From an uncultured Bariatricus sp. (lineage in GTDB: Bacteria > Bacillota > Clostridia > Lachnospirales > Lachnospiraceae), in contig CAKRCD010000001.1 of the NCBI GenBank assembly GCA_934307065.1, positions 168,507 through 232,506 of the forward strand: 64,000 bases of DNA, given 5' to 3'. A program made the position numbers and the translations under genes. Under the pieces are notes generated by a model. It was given only the letters and a program-made list of their open reading frames with translations. It searched no databases and had not been told where the DNA came from. Shown piece after piece: positions 41,935 through 50,466 of this stretch; positions within the stretch are counted from its first letter, which is position 1; the number at the start of each line of letters is the position of its first letter.

Positions 41935-42300
41935 ATGCATCAGATACATAATACACGCCAGACAGGATTCGATTACGAACGTCTGGCCGGTTCTTATTTA
42001 GAAAAACAAGGCTATCGGATTCTGGAATATAATTTTCGATGCCGGTACGCTGAAATCGATATTATAGCCGAAGATGGGGACTGCCTTATTTTCTGCGAAG
42101 TAAAATACCGAAAAGGAACAGACATGATGCGTTCTTTAGAGGCTGTCAATATCCGAAAACAACAACGAATTTCCCGTGCAGCTCTTTTTTATATGAGCAG
42201 GAAATGTTTCATGGAAATTCCGTGTAGATTTGATGTGATTGGTATTACCGATACACAGATTCATCATATAAAAAACGCATTTTATTACACTGGAGGCTAA
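41935..42300 (+). CDS. UPF0102 protein YraN
   Basis: A 121-residue member of the YraN/UPF0102 family, related to the restriction-endonuclease fold. GFDYERLAGSYLEKQGYRILEYNFRCRYAEIDIIAEDGDCLIFCEVKYRKG contains the D-x(n)-E-x-K nuclease pattern. The gene usually follows rnhB, as here. The ribosome site is weak, so the exact start is less certain. It is two bases from the next gene. Biochemical function is unproven. Confidence 0.9.
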   Translation: MHQIHNTRQTGFDYERLAGSYLEKQGYRILEYNFRCRYAEIDIIAEDGDCLIFCEVKYRKGTDMMRSLEAVNIRKQQRISRAALFYMSRKCFMEIPCRFDVIGITDTQIHHIKNAFYYTGG

Positions 42301-42301
42301 T

Positions 42302-43159
42302 ATGAATTTAGATTTTCATTATAAAAATACGAATCCCATATTTACCATAAAACAGACCGGAGAGACACCTGTACTGCAATTTTCTATTTTTAATCAGACA
42401 GACATGGTAAAGCATGGATTTTCCACCCGCCTTGGCGGTGTCAGCACCGGAATATACGCAAGTATGAACCTTGGTCAGTCCCGCGGAGATGACCCAGAAA
42501 AAGTACAGCGAAATTATCGGATCATTGCAGACACCATCGGTGTTTCTACCGAATGGATGGTCTGTTCGGATCAGACACATACTACAAATGTGAAAGTGGT
42601 AACGAAAGAAGATGCTGGAAAAGGACTCTTGCAACCAAAGGATTATCAGGATATTGACGGACTGATTACAAATGTTCCGGGCTTATGTCTGGTAACTTAC
42701 TATGCTGATTGTGTTCCGCTTTTATTTCTTGACCCGGTTCAGAAAGTCATTGCGTCCAGTCACTCAGGCTGGCGTGGAACCGTAGGACATATGGGCGAGA
42801 TAACAATTCAGAAAATGCAGCGTGAATTTGGCTGCAGACCAGAACATATTCTGGCTGCCATTGGTCCATCTATCTGTCAGGACTGCTATGAAGTAAGTGA
42901 AGATGTAATCCAACAGTTTCAGCAGGCTTTTCCGGAAAATATCTGGACTGACTTATATTACAGGAAAGAAAATGGAAAATACCAGTTAAATCTCTGGAAA
43001 GCCAATGAATGGATTTTGTTAAATTCGGGTATTTTACCGGAGCACCTCGCAGTAACCAATCTCTGTACCTGCTGTAATTCCGACTTGCTGTTTTCACATC
43101 GGGCATCCCATGGAAAACGTGGAACATTAGCCGCATTTCTGGCACTGAAGGAGGACTGA
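42302..43159 (+). CDS. pgeF: Laccase-domain protein, YlmD/YfiH (PgeF) family
   Basis: A 285-residue member of the DUF152 family. GFSTRLGGVSTGIYASMNL, SDQTHTTNV, ITNVPGLCLVTYYADCVPLLFLDP and SSHSGWRGTVG carry the family His/Cys/Asp residues. E. coli YfiH (PgeF) is linked to correcting mistakes in peptidoglycan peptide chains, and other members oxidise polyphenols or act on purine nucleosides. Its substrate here is open. Confidence 0.92.
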   Translation: MNLDFHYKNTNPIFTIKQTGETPVLQFSIFNQTDMVKHGFSTRLGGVSTGIYASMNLGQSRGDDPEKVQRNYRIIADTIGVSTEWMVCSDQTHTTNVKVVTKEDAGKGLLQPKDYQDIDGLITNVPGLCLVTYYADCVPLLFLDPVQKVIASSHSGWRGTVGHMGEITIQKMQREFGCRPEHILAAIGPSICQDCYEVSEDVIQQFQQAFPENIWTDLYYRKENGKYQLNLWKANEWILLNSGILPEHLAVTNLCTCCNSDLLFSHRASHGKRGTLAAFLALKED

Positions 43160-43161
43160 TC

Positions 43162-43992
43162 ATGACAGAACTGGAAAATAATATTCAGAGCCTTGTTGAT
43201 ACCAAAAGCAGTCTCCTCCTCCGTTTTGGGATTAAAGTTCTGCTGATAATTGTAATTTTTATTATCGGGCACAAATTAATCGGCTGGGTACGCAGTCTGA
43301 TCCGACGTTCCATGGAACATGCAAATACAGATGCCGGAATCCGACAGTTTGCCGATTCTTTATTAAAGTACGGGCTTCATATTATGCTGGTCGTTGTGTT
43401 GGCAAACAGTCTTGGAATTGAATCTACATCCATGGCAGCCCTTGTAGCCTCCGGCGGTATGACTGTCAGTCTTGCCATGCAGGGAAGTCTTTCCAATCTG
43501 GCCGGTGGTATTCTGATTTTGACCCTGAAGCCTTTTGTGGTAGGTGATTACATTATCGAAGATACCCATAAAAATGAGGGTACCGTAAAGGAAATACAGA
43601 TTTTTTATACCAAACTGGCAACTATTGATAACAAAACCATTGTAATTCCAAATGGTGCACTTGCAAATAACAGTCTGACAAACGTAACGGCCAAGGAATA
43701 CAGGCAGTTAGATTTGAGGGTAGATATTTCCTATGATGCTGACTTGAAAAAGACCAAACAGCTTTTACAGGGAATTTTAGAAAATGACCCATCCATTGTT
43801 TCAGACAAAGAAATAAATGTTTTTGTCGATAATTTAGGTGACAGTTCCGTTGTTATCGGCCTACGGGCATGGGTTAAGACTGAAGAGTACTGGGAAAGCA
43901 GATGGCGAATTTTGGAGAACATGAAACTGACGCTGGATAAAAACCATATTGAAATTCCTTATAACCAGCTGCAGGTACATTTAGAACATTAA
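43162..43992 (+). CDS. mscS: Small-conductance mechanosensitive channel, MscS family
   Basis: A 276-residue MscS homologue, close to the minimal E. coli length. Three N-terminal membrane segments are present. TM3 and the following loop read GMTVSLAMQGSLSNLAGGILIL, then KPFVVGDYIIEDTHKNEGTVKEIQIFYT and VIPNGALANNSLTNVTA. It relieves hypo-osmotic pressure. It starts two bases after the preceding gene. Confidence 0.94.
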   Translation: MTELENNIQSLVDTKSSLLLRFGIKVLLIIVIFIIGHKLIGWVRSLIRRSMEHANTDAGIRQFADSLLKYGLHIMLVVVLANSLGIESTSMAALVASGGMTVSLAMQGSLSNLAGGILILTLKPFVVGDYIIEDTHKNEGTVKEIQIFYTKLATIDNKTIVIPNGALANNSLTNVTAKEYRQLDLRVDISYDADLKKTKQLLQGILENDPSIVSDKEINVFVDNLGDSSVVIGLRAWVKTEEYWESRWRILENMKLTLDKNHIEIPYNQLQVHLEH

Positions 43993-44008
43993 TTATGAGG
44001 CAAATCAT

Positions 44009-44038
44009 TTGACAATATAGACGGATTGTCGATATAAT
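44009..44038 (+). promoter_or_regulatory. Sigma-A promoter with dyad for rsmD
   Basis: TTGACA (44009-44014), an 18-base spacer and TATAAT (44033-44038). GACAAT (44011-44016) and ATTGTC (44025-44030) form an inverted repeat covering the -35 and spacer, possibly an operator. Confidence 0.85.
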
Positions 44039-44065
44039 GAAACAGAAAAAGGGAGTTCTATTACC

Positions 44066-44620
44066 ATGAGAGTCATTGCAGGAACTGCACGCAGCATACA
44101 ACTTAAGACGATTGAAGGGGTGGATACCAGACCGACTACAGACCGAATCAAAGAAACTTTATTCAATATGATTTCACATGGATTATGTGACTGCAAATTT
44201 CTGGATTTGTTTTCCGGAAGTGGTGCCATTGGAATTGAGGCTTTGAGCAGAGGAGCCGAAAGTGCTGTATTTGTTGAAAAAAATCCTAAAGCAGCCCAAT
44301 GTATCCAGGAAAATCTAAACAAAACAAGATTGTCTGAACGTGCAACAATCATGAATACAGATGTTCTGACCGCTCTGCGGCGTTTAGATGGAAAGCAGAT
44401 CTTTGATTATGTATTTATGGATCCACCATACAATCATGAATTAGAAAAACAGGTACTGAAATATCTGGCAACGTCCAGTCTTCTAGATTCGGATGCACTG
44501 ATTATTGTAGAAGCATCACTGGAAACAGATTTTTCTTATCTGGAAGAACTTGGTTATTCCCTTATCAAACGCAAAGAATATAAAACAAATATACACATTT
44601 TTTTGGAAAGAAAGAGGTAG
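44066..44620 (+). CDS. rsmD: 16S rRNA (guanine966-N2)-methyltransferase
   Basis: A 184-residue methyltransferase. [36 protein letters not shown] is the family start; the SAM site is [19 protein letters not shown] and the catalytic motif is DPPY. It lies two bases before coaD, the conserved Firmicute pair (ylbH-ylbI in Bacillus). Confidence 0.95.
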   Translation: MRVIAGTARSIQLKTIEGVDTRPTTDRIKETLFNMISHGLCDCKFLDLFSGSGAIGIEALSRGAESAVFVEKNPKAAQCIQENLNKTRLSERATIMNTDVLTALRRLDGKQIFDYVFMDPPYNHELEKQVLKYLATSSLLDSDALIIVEASLETDFSYLEELGYSLIKRKEYKTNIHIFLERKR

Positions 44621-44622
44621 CC

Positions 44623-45111
44623 ATGTTAAGAGGAATTTATCCCGGAAGCTTTGACCCGGTCACTCTTGGACACATAGATATTATCAAAAGAGGAAGTCAT
44701 ATTACAGACGAACTGATTGTGGGAGTTCTTCGTAATAACGCAAAAATGCCGTTGTTTTCTGTAGAAGAACGTGTTAAAATGTTAGAGGAAGTGACAAAAG
44801 ACCTTCCAAATGTCAAAATTATTCCGTTTGACGGATTACTTGTCGATTTTGTCAGAGACATGGATGCCTCCGTTGTTATCCGTGGACTTCGTGCTATTAC
44901 TGATTTTGAATATGAACTTCAGATGGCTCAGACCAATTATAAGCTGGCACCGGATGTGGAATATATTTTTCTTCCAACCAATCTGCAATATTCTTACTTA
45001 AGTTCATCGATGGTAAAAGAAGTTGCGGCTTTTGGAGGCGATATTTCCAACTTTGTTTCCGATATTCTGATTGACAAAATCACAGAAAAGTACCGCAATA
45101 ACCAGCGGTAA
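44623..45111 (+). CDS. coaD: Phosphopantetheine adenylyltransferase
   Basis: A 162-residue enzyme for the fourth step of coenzyme A synthesis. The nucleotidyltransferase motif [10 protein letters not shown] (residues 8-17), [19 protein letters not shown] and [17 protein letters not shown] are all diagnostic. Length is normal. An AAAGAGG site is just upstream. Confidence 0.97.
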   Translation: MLRGIYPGSFDPVTLGHIDIIKRGSHITDELIVGVLRNNAKMPLFSVEERVKMLEEVTKDLPNVKIIPFDGLLVDFVRDMDASVVIRGLRAITDFEYELQMAQTNYKLAPDVEYIFLPTNLQYSYLSSSMVKEVAAFGGDISNFVSDILIDKITEKYRNNQR

Positions 45112-45126
45112 GAAGGAGAGTGTAAA

Positions 45127-45720
45127 ATGAGCAGCCGTATTGAACAGATTATTGAAGAAATTGAAGAGTACATTGACAGTTGCAAATTTCAGCCATTGTC
45201 AACGACTAAAATTATTGTAAACAAAGACCAAATAGACGAACTTCTCCGTGAATTACGTATGAAAACTCCGGATGAGATTAAGCGTTATCAGAAGATTATT
45301 GCAAATAAGGATGCCATTTTAGCTGATGCCCAGGCAAAAGCTGAAACGATGTTAGAAGAAGCGCAGGTGCAGACCAACGAACTCGTCAGTGAGCATGAAA
45401 TTATGCAGCAGGCATATGCTCAGGCAAACGAAATCGTTATGGCTGCTACGGAGCAGGCACAACAAATTCTTGACAATGCCACAAATGATGCCAATGATAT
45501 CCGTATCGGAGCAATCCAGTATACAGATGACTTGCTTGCAAATGCAGAAAGCATTATCGGTCATACACTTGACAGCTATACAACCAAGTACGACAGTCTC
45601 GTAAATTCCCTTCAGGAATGTTATAATGTTGTCAGAAATAATCGTGCAGAGTTAGATGTTCCGGATAAGTCTTCCCGTGGACTGGAAGCAGAGTTCGGTC
45701 AGGACGGTACACAGGCATAA
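45127..45720 (+). CDS. Coiled-coil protein of unknown function
   Basis: A 197-residue cytoplasmic protein without membrane segments. After an N-terminal region (IEQIIEEIEEYIDSCKFQPLSTTKIIVNKDQIDELLREL), residues about 60-150 form an Ala/Gln/Glu-rich coiled coil reminiscent of DivIVA or V-ATPase stalk proteins. In NCBI-style annotation such proteins are often just called ATPase, which the sequence does not support because there is no P-loop. It stands between coaD and ylbJ, where Bacillus has none. A role at the membrane or division site is possible. Confidence 0.8.
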   Translation: MSSRIEQIIEEIEEYIDSCKFQPLSTTKIIVNKDQIDELLRELRMKTPDEIKRYQKIIANKDAILADAQAKAETMLEEAQVQTNELVSEHEIMQQAYAQANEIVMAATEQAQQILDNATNDANDIRIGAIQYTDDLLANAESIIGHTLDSYTTKYDSLVNSLQECYNVVRNNRAELDVPDKSSRGLEAEFGQDGTQA

Positions 45721-45741
45721 GGGGAGAGATGCAGGTGTATT

Positions 45742-46683
45742 TCAGCCGGTAAAACGGCTGTACAACAGAAGATAACTAATTGCGAATAAACTGGTTACCA
45801 TTGCGGTAATCAGTTTTTCTTTTATATACTGCCGAAAAGACAGATTGGCTTTATCGATAACACACTTTGTCTGAAACCCTGCACAAACTCCCCCAAAAGC
45901 CAGAAGTGCCATGGAAAGTACATATTTCATTTCGAAGGTAATTTCTGCACTTGTTATCATCTTAATCCCATTCGTTACTTCGAGAGAGGGTAGAAGGAGA
46001 AGCTGCCATGCCCTTCCTTTTACCGGCAAAGATTTTAAACCATATAAAAGCACACAGAAAATAATAATATAGCCACCAATCTTTAAGATTGTCTCACTGC
46101 TTTCCCAGATACTTTCATCCAGGCTTTTGGACGGAAACGAATATTTTTCCTTGTCTGCCACCAACACTCCGGCAGGGCTCCTTCTAAGTTCCTGATAATA
46201 CATTCTGCGAAAGAGAAAACTGGAAAGCACATAAGAGCCTATAAGAATCCCCAGACTGGTATATGCCATCTCTGACCGTTTGAAACACTGTTCAAACACA
46301 AATCCGACCACAAACCCCGGACTGGTATTATTGCAGAAAGAGAGTAGATATTCCCCCTCTGTTTTGCTGATTTTCCCACTGGAAACCAGTTCCACGACCA
46401 CAACTGCTCCAATGGGTGCTCCGCAAAAGAAGCCACACAGAACTGCATAAGAGGACCATTGGGATATATTGAAGAAAGGGCCAAACACTGGAGAAACCAT
46501 TCTGGAAAACTGAGAAATGGCTCCGCTTTTCAAAAGCAATGCATTCATGACAAAAAAGGGAAACAAAGTGGGCAGCACTGTCTGAAACCATAACAGCAGC
46601 CCTGAATTGGCTCCGTTGAAAATAATATTCGGAAAAACTAACATAAATCCCAGGCAAACAAGCAGCAGCACAGATAACATCAA
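45742..46683 (-). CDS. ylbJ: Sporulation integral membrane protein YlbJ (SpoVV)
   Basis: A 313-residue membrane protein with about eight hydrophobic segments and the nucleoside-recognition (Gate) pattern: VLPTLFPFFVMNALLLKSG, then CGFFCGAPIGAVVVVELV and LLSFCNNTSPGFVVGFVF. In B. subtilis YlbJ/SpoVV carries dipicolinic acid from the mother cell across the outer forespore membrane and is sigma-E controlled. In Bacillus it follows coaD on the same strand, but here it is inverted and convergent. CAGCCG/CGGCTG at 45743-45760 is a small hairpin at its 3' end. Confidence 0.92.
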   Translation of the reverse strand: MMLSVLLLVCLGFMLVFPNIIFNGANSGLLLWFQTVLPTLFPFFVMNALLLKSGAISQFSRMVSPVFGPFFNISQWSSYAVLCGFFCGAPIGAVVVVELVSSGKISKTEGEYLLSFCNNTSPGFVVGFVFEQCFKRSEMAYTSLGILIGSYVLSSFLFRRMYYQELRRSPAGVLVADKEKYSFPSKSLDESIWESSETILKIGGYIIIFCVLLYGLKSLPVKGRAWQLLLLPSLEVTNGIKMITSAEITFEMKYVLSMALLAFGGVCAGFQTKCVIDKANLSFRQYIKEKLITAMVTSLFAISYLLLYSRFTG

Positions 46684-46861
46684 TCATTTTCCTGCATATG
46701 TATTTACTTCCTTTTAATCTATGACAAGGTTCTTTTTCTTATGTCTCACTCATCCGTTGTCTTGCAATTTTCTTTTCTAATCATTCCTTTTTTCTAACCG
46801 TTGGAAAAAAGGATGTCACTGACACATATATTATAAAAATATTGAAAACTGGTAGAAATCT

Positions 46862-47653
46862 ATGAAAAGGTCAAATTATCTGTTATTGTGTTTTCTCCTT
46901 GCCCTGTTTACTTCGCTTTTGATTCACAATCTTACGTTTCAGTCACTCAGTTCAAAATTAACCAGAACCTACATACAGGAGGACGAATTCCGGGCTCACG
47001 AACTGAATGAGGAATTGAAATCTTTTCTGAAAACCCAGCCTCCTTCCAAAAGAGGAGAAGTTGCAGGACTTTATCTGTTACAACACAGCACAAACTTCGA
47101 TGAAAACCCTTTTTCCAAGAATAAAAACTGGGAGTTTTATATAAACTGTTGCAATGCCATCTGGCAGGATGTCACGTATTTTCCTATTCCCATATCCAGT
47201 TTTCACGAAGAATATCAGGTTTCTTTTGAAGACAGCTGGATGACAGAACGGACCTACGGTGGAAAACGAGGACATGAAGGAACTGATTTGATTGCCAGTA
47301 AGGATATTCCCGGACTTTATCCGGTTCTCAGTATGACAGACGGTGTGATTGAACAAATCGGTTGGTTGGAAAAAGGTGGATACCGGGTCGGAGTACAGTC
47401 CCCTTCCGGTGGCTATTTTTACTATGCCCATCTGGATTCTTACGGAAATATTGAGGAGGGAATGGAAATCCCTGCGGGCTATGTCCTGGGATTTATGGGA
47501 AACAGCGGATATGGAAAAGAAGGCACAAAAGGCATGTTTGCCACGCATCTCCATCTTGGAATCTATCTGTACGAAAATGATACAGAAATCAGTATCAATC
47601 CTTACTGGATTTTGAAAATGATTGAAGAGAAAAGGCTTTCCTGTTCATTCTAA
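46862..47653 (+). CDS. M23 family metallopeptidase
   Basis: A 263-residue LytM-domain protein. An N-terminal signal anchor (about residues 6-22) is followed by a helical region and the M23 domain (about 135-255). Zinc ligands are in GHEGTDL and THLHLGI, so the enzyme should be active on peptidoglycan peptides. It is presumed extracytoplasmic. It could have a sporulation role, since SpoIIQ-type proteins belong to this family, but SpoIIQ identity is not claimed. Its ribosome site is weak. Confidence 0.85.
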   Translation: MKRSNYLLLCFLLALFTSLLIHNLTFQSLSSKLTRTYIQEDEFRAHELNEELKSFLKTQPPSKRGEVAGLYLLQHSTNFDENPFSKNKNWEFYINCCNAIWQDVTYFPIPISSFHEEYQVSFEDSWMTERTYGGKRGHEGTDLIASKDIPGLYPVLSMTDGVIEQIGWLEKGGYRVGVQSPSGGYFYYAHLDSYGNIEEGMEIPAGYVLGFMGNSGYGKEGTKGMFATHLHLGIYLYENDTEISINPYWILKMIEEKRLSCSF

Positions 47654-47705
47654 CTATGGTATACTTTGTATAGTCATGCAATGATATGATTTGGAGGAAT
47701 CACAA

Positions 47706-49100
47706 ATGATTACATTACCCATTGAGTTCGAAGAAAAAATGCGTTGCTTACTTGGCGATGAATTTGACGAATATATAAAGTGTTATGATGCGCCCCGCTA
47801 TTATGGCCTGCGTGTCAATACACAAAAAATTTCAGTGAAAGATTTCTTAAAAATCTGTCCATTCGAAGTAACCCCAATTCCATGGATTGAAAATGGATTT
47901 TATTATGACGGGGAACAGATTTCACCTGCCAAACACCCCTATTATTATGCAGGTCTTTATTATCTGCAGGAACCAAGTGCCATGACTCCGGCTAATCGTC
48001 TCCCGGTAGAACCGGGCGACAAAGTACTGGATGTATGTGCAGCTCCGGGTGGCAAGGCAACCGAACTTGGAGCAAAGCTTCAAAGAGAGGGCGTTTTGAT
48101 TGCCAATGACATCAGCAGTTCCCGTGCAAAGGGCCTTTTGAAGAATTTAGAAGTATTCGGTATTGGAAATATGCTTGTTCTGAGTGAAGAACCGGGGAAG
48201 CTGGAAAATTATTTCCCTGAATTTTTTGATAAAATCCTCATTGATGCACCATGCTCCGGGGAAGGAATGTTCCGTAAAGACAAGAAAATGGTAAAGGCAT
48301 GGGAAGAACACGGTCCTGCGTTTTTTTCAAAATTGCAGCGCAGCATCATTACCCAGTCAGCACGTATGTTAAAACCGGGCGGAATCATGCTTTATTCTAC
48401 TTGCACTTTTGATGCACTTGAAAACGAAGGAACCATTGAATATCTACTGAAAGAATTCCCGGAATTCCGCATTCTGGAAATGCAGTCCTATGAAGGTTTT
48501 GCCCAAGGGCGGCCTGAGTTTAGCGAATCTGGAAATCCGGACTTGTCCAAAACAGTGCGTATTTTCCCGCATAAAATGAAGGGAGAGGGACATTTCCTTG
48601 CACTACTTCAAAAAGGCGAACCAGAAGAAGCCTTCCCCGGCAGCAAATCTGCGATGTCTTCAGGTAAGAAGAAAATTCCGGAAGATATACAGGAGTTCTT
48701 CCAAAATGTAAGCTGGCAGCTTCAGCCGGAACGACTGGATATCCACGGAGAACGGGTTTACTATATGCCTGAAAATCTACCGGATATGCGTGGAATCCGT
48801 TTTCTTCGTACAGGTCTGCTCCTTGGTGAACTCAAGAAGAACCGCTTTGAGCCAAGTCAGGCTCTGGCTATGTATCTGAAAAAATCAGAATTTGCACATA
48901 CCATCAATCTGACGGCAGAAGACGAACGAATTACCCGTTATCTGAAAGGCGAGACCATTGAGGTTGATGACCTGACAGATGCAAAGGAAAATGGATGGCA
49001 GTTAGTGTGCGTGGACGGTTATCCACTTGGATGGGGCAAACTGAACCGTGGCACATTAAAAAATAAATATTTACCGGGATGGAGGAATCAGTCCTCATGA
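47706..49100 (+). CDS. RsmF/RsmB-type rRNA (cytosine-5)-methyltransferase
   Basis: A 464-residue NOL1/NOP2/Sun family enzyme. The SAM site VLDVCAAPGGKATELGAKL (about residues 105-123), the motif IV DAPCSGEGMFRK and the motif VI STCTF carry the two catalytic Cys. A C-terminal RNA-binding part has VDGYPLGWGKL, typical of the RsmF/YebU subgroup. GGAGG lies upstream. It overlaps the next gene by four bases (ATGA). Confidence 0.93.
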   Translation: MITLPIEFEEKMRCLLGDEFDEYIKCYDAPRYYGLRVNTQKISVKDFLKICPFEVTPIPWIENGFYYDGEQISPAKHPYYYAGLYYLQEPSAMTPANRLPVEPGDKVLDVCAAPGGKATELGAKLQREGVLIANDISSSRAKGLLKNLEVFGIGNMLVLSEEPGKLENYFPEFFDKILIDAPCSGEGMFRKDKKMVKAWEEHGPAFFSKLQRSIITQSARMLKPGGIMLYSTCTFDALENEGTIEYLLKEFPEFRILEMQSYEGFAQGRPEFSESGNPDLSKTVRIFPHKMKGEGHFLALLQKGEPEEAFPGSKSAMSSGKKKIPEDIQEFFQNVSWQLQPERLDIHGERVYYMPENLPDMRGIRFLRTGLLLGELKKNRFEPSQALAMYLKKSEFAHTINLTAEDERITRYLKGETIEVDDLTDAKENGWQLVCVDGYPLGWGKLNRGTLKNKYLPGWRNQSS

Positions 49101-49801
49101 TCAGACTGGATAAATACCTTGCGGATATGGGAATCGGCACCCGCACAGAAGTAAAGAAATTCATCCGTTCCGGTCGGATTCAGGTCGACGGCCGTATAGA
49201 AAAGAAACCGGAATTGAAAGTAGATACTGCCACGCAGCAGATTACCTTTGATAATACACTCGTCGTTTATCAAGAGTATGAATATTATATGCTCAACAAA
49301 CCTGCCGGAGTGGTATCTGCAACCACAGATAAAAAAGAGAAAACAGTACTGGACTTACTGAGTGTCCAGAAACGAAAAGATTTATTTCCGGTCGGAAGAC
49401 TGGACAAAGACACAGAGGGACTGTTGCTGATTACCAATGACGGTGCACTTGCCCACAGGCTTCTCGCTCCGGGAAAACATGTGGACAAGGTATATTTTGC
49501 ACGGATAGAAGGAACCGTAACAGAAGCAGATGTTCTTGCCTTTTCACAAGGGCTTGATATTGGTGACCCAGAACTGACACTTCCTGCGAAACTGGAAATC
49601 CAGTCTTCCGATACAATATCTGAGATTCTGCTTACCATACAGGAAGGGCGTTTTCATCAGGTAAAACGCATGTTTGAAGCAGTTGGAAAAAAAGTCATTT
49701 ATTTAAAACGGTTATCCATGGGAACACTCTGCTTAGACGAAGACCTTCCAAAAGGAGCATTCCGTGCCCTCACAGAACAGGAGATAAGAGAATTATGTTA
49801 G
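49097..49801 (+). CDS. 16S rRNA pseudouridine synthase, RsuA/RluB family
   Basis: A 234-residue enzyme with an N-terminal S4 domain (IRLDKYLADMGIGTRTEVKKFIRSGRIQVDG) and a pseudouridine synthase domain with the catalytic Asp in VGRLDKDTEGLLLITNDG. EGRFHQVKRMFEAVGKKV is the RsuA-type C-terminal motif. It starts at ATG 49097, overlapping the previous stop, and ends overlapping the next gene by seven bases. The exact uridine target is not assignable by eye. Confidence 0.94.
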   Translation: MIRLDKYLADMGIGTRTEVKKFIRSGRIQVDGRIEKKPELKVDTATQQITFDNTLVVYQEYEYYMLNKPAGVVSATTDKKEKTVLDLLSVQKRKDLFPVGRLDKDTEGLLLITNDGALAHRLLAPGKHVDKVYFARIEGTVTEADVLAFSQGLDIGDPELTLPAKLEIQSSDTISEILLTIQEGRFHQVKRMFEAVGKKVIYLKRLSMGTLCLDEDLPKGAFRALTEQEIRELC

Positions 49802-50463
49802 AAAACAAATCAGCCCTCATCTTTGATTTTGACGGTACCTTAGTTGATTCCATGGGTGTATGGGTAGAGATTGATAAAGAATATATTGAAAAATACCAGT
49901 TAACGGAACCAGAAAATTTTCACAAAGATATGGAAGGCCTCAGTTATACGGAAACCGCAGAATATTTTCTGAAGGTATTTCCGTCACTTCCACATACGGT
50001 AGAAGAGTTGAAAGAAGAATGGTATCACATGGCCTTGTATAAATACAGTCATGAAATCCAGCTCAAAAAGGGAGCAGAAGCATTTCTTAGAAAAGCAAAA
50101 GAAGAAGGATTGAAAACCGGAATTGCCACCAGTAATGACAGACAGCTTGTAGAAGCGTGTCTTGCCTCTTTAGGCATTTCTGAAGTGATTGATACCATCA
50201 GTACCGGCTGCGAAGTTAAAAAGGGAAAGCCTGCACCAGATGTATATCTGAAGGCTGCTGAAAACTTAAGCGTAAAACCAGAAAACTGCCTTGTGTTTGA
50301 AGATGTGCCTATGGGAATCCTTGCAGGCAAGAACGCAGGTATGCAGGTGTGCGCTGTAGAAGACTGGTTTTCTGCGCCTCAGCAGGAAAAGAAAAGAAAA
50401 CTTGCTGATTATTATATTCAGGATTACAACGAAATTTTAGACCATACATTTGAGGTATTATAA
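49795..50463 (+). CDS. HAD superfamily hydrolase, beta-phosphoglucomutase-like
   Basis: A 222-residue HAD phosphatase. The nucleophile Asp11 is in DFDGTLVDSM, motif II is in GIATSN, motif III Lys lies in KKGKPAPDVY, and FEDVPMGILAGKNAGM is motif IV. The helical cap falls between residues 18 and 85. The family covers sugar phosphatases and mutases, so no substrate is assigned. It is translationally coupled to the pseudouridine synthase. Confidence 0.92.
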   Translation: MLENKSALIFDFDGTLVDSMGVWVEIDKEYIEKYQLTEPENFHKDMEGLSYTETAEYFLKVFPSLPHTVEELKEEWYHMALYKYSHEIQLKKGAEAFLRKAKEEGLKTGIATSNDRQLVEACLASLGISEVIDTISTGCEVKKGKPAPDVYLKAAENLSVKPENCLVFEDVPMGILAGKNAGMQVCAVEDWFSAPQQEKKRKLADYYIQDYNEILDHTFEVL

Positions 50464-50466
50464 TAA

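Noticed and set aside
46697..46725. Sigma-E-like elements upstream of ylbJ on the minus strand (GTCATAGA and AATACATA, 13 apart)
   Set aside because: The implied transcription start would fall only about seven bases before the start codon and cut into the ribosome site, so the match is probably chance, although ylbJ is a sigma-E gene in Bacillus.
46814..46824. Small palindrome TGTCACTGACA upstream of the M23 peptidase gene
   Set aside because: It is only 11 bases long, no promoter is clearly placed next to it, and such short dyads are expected by chance.
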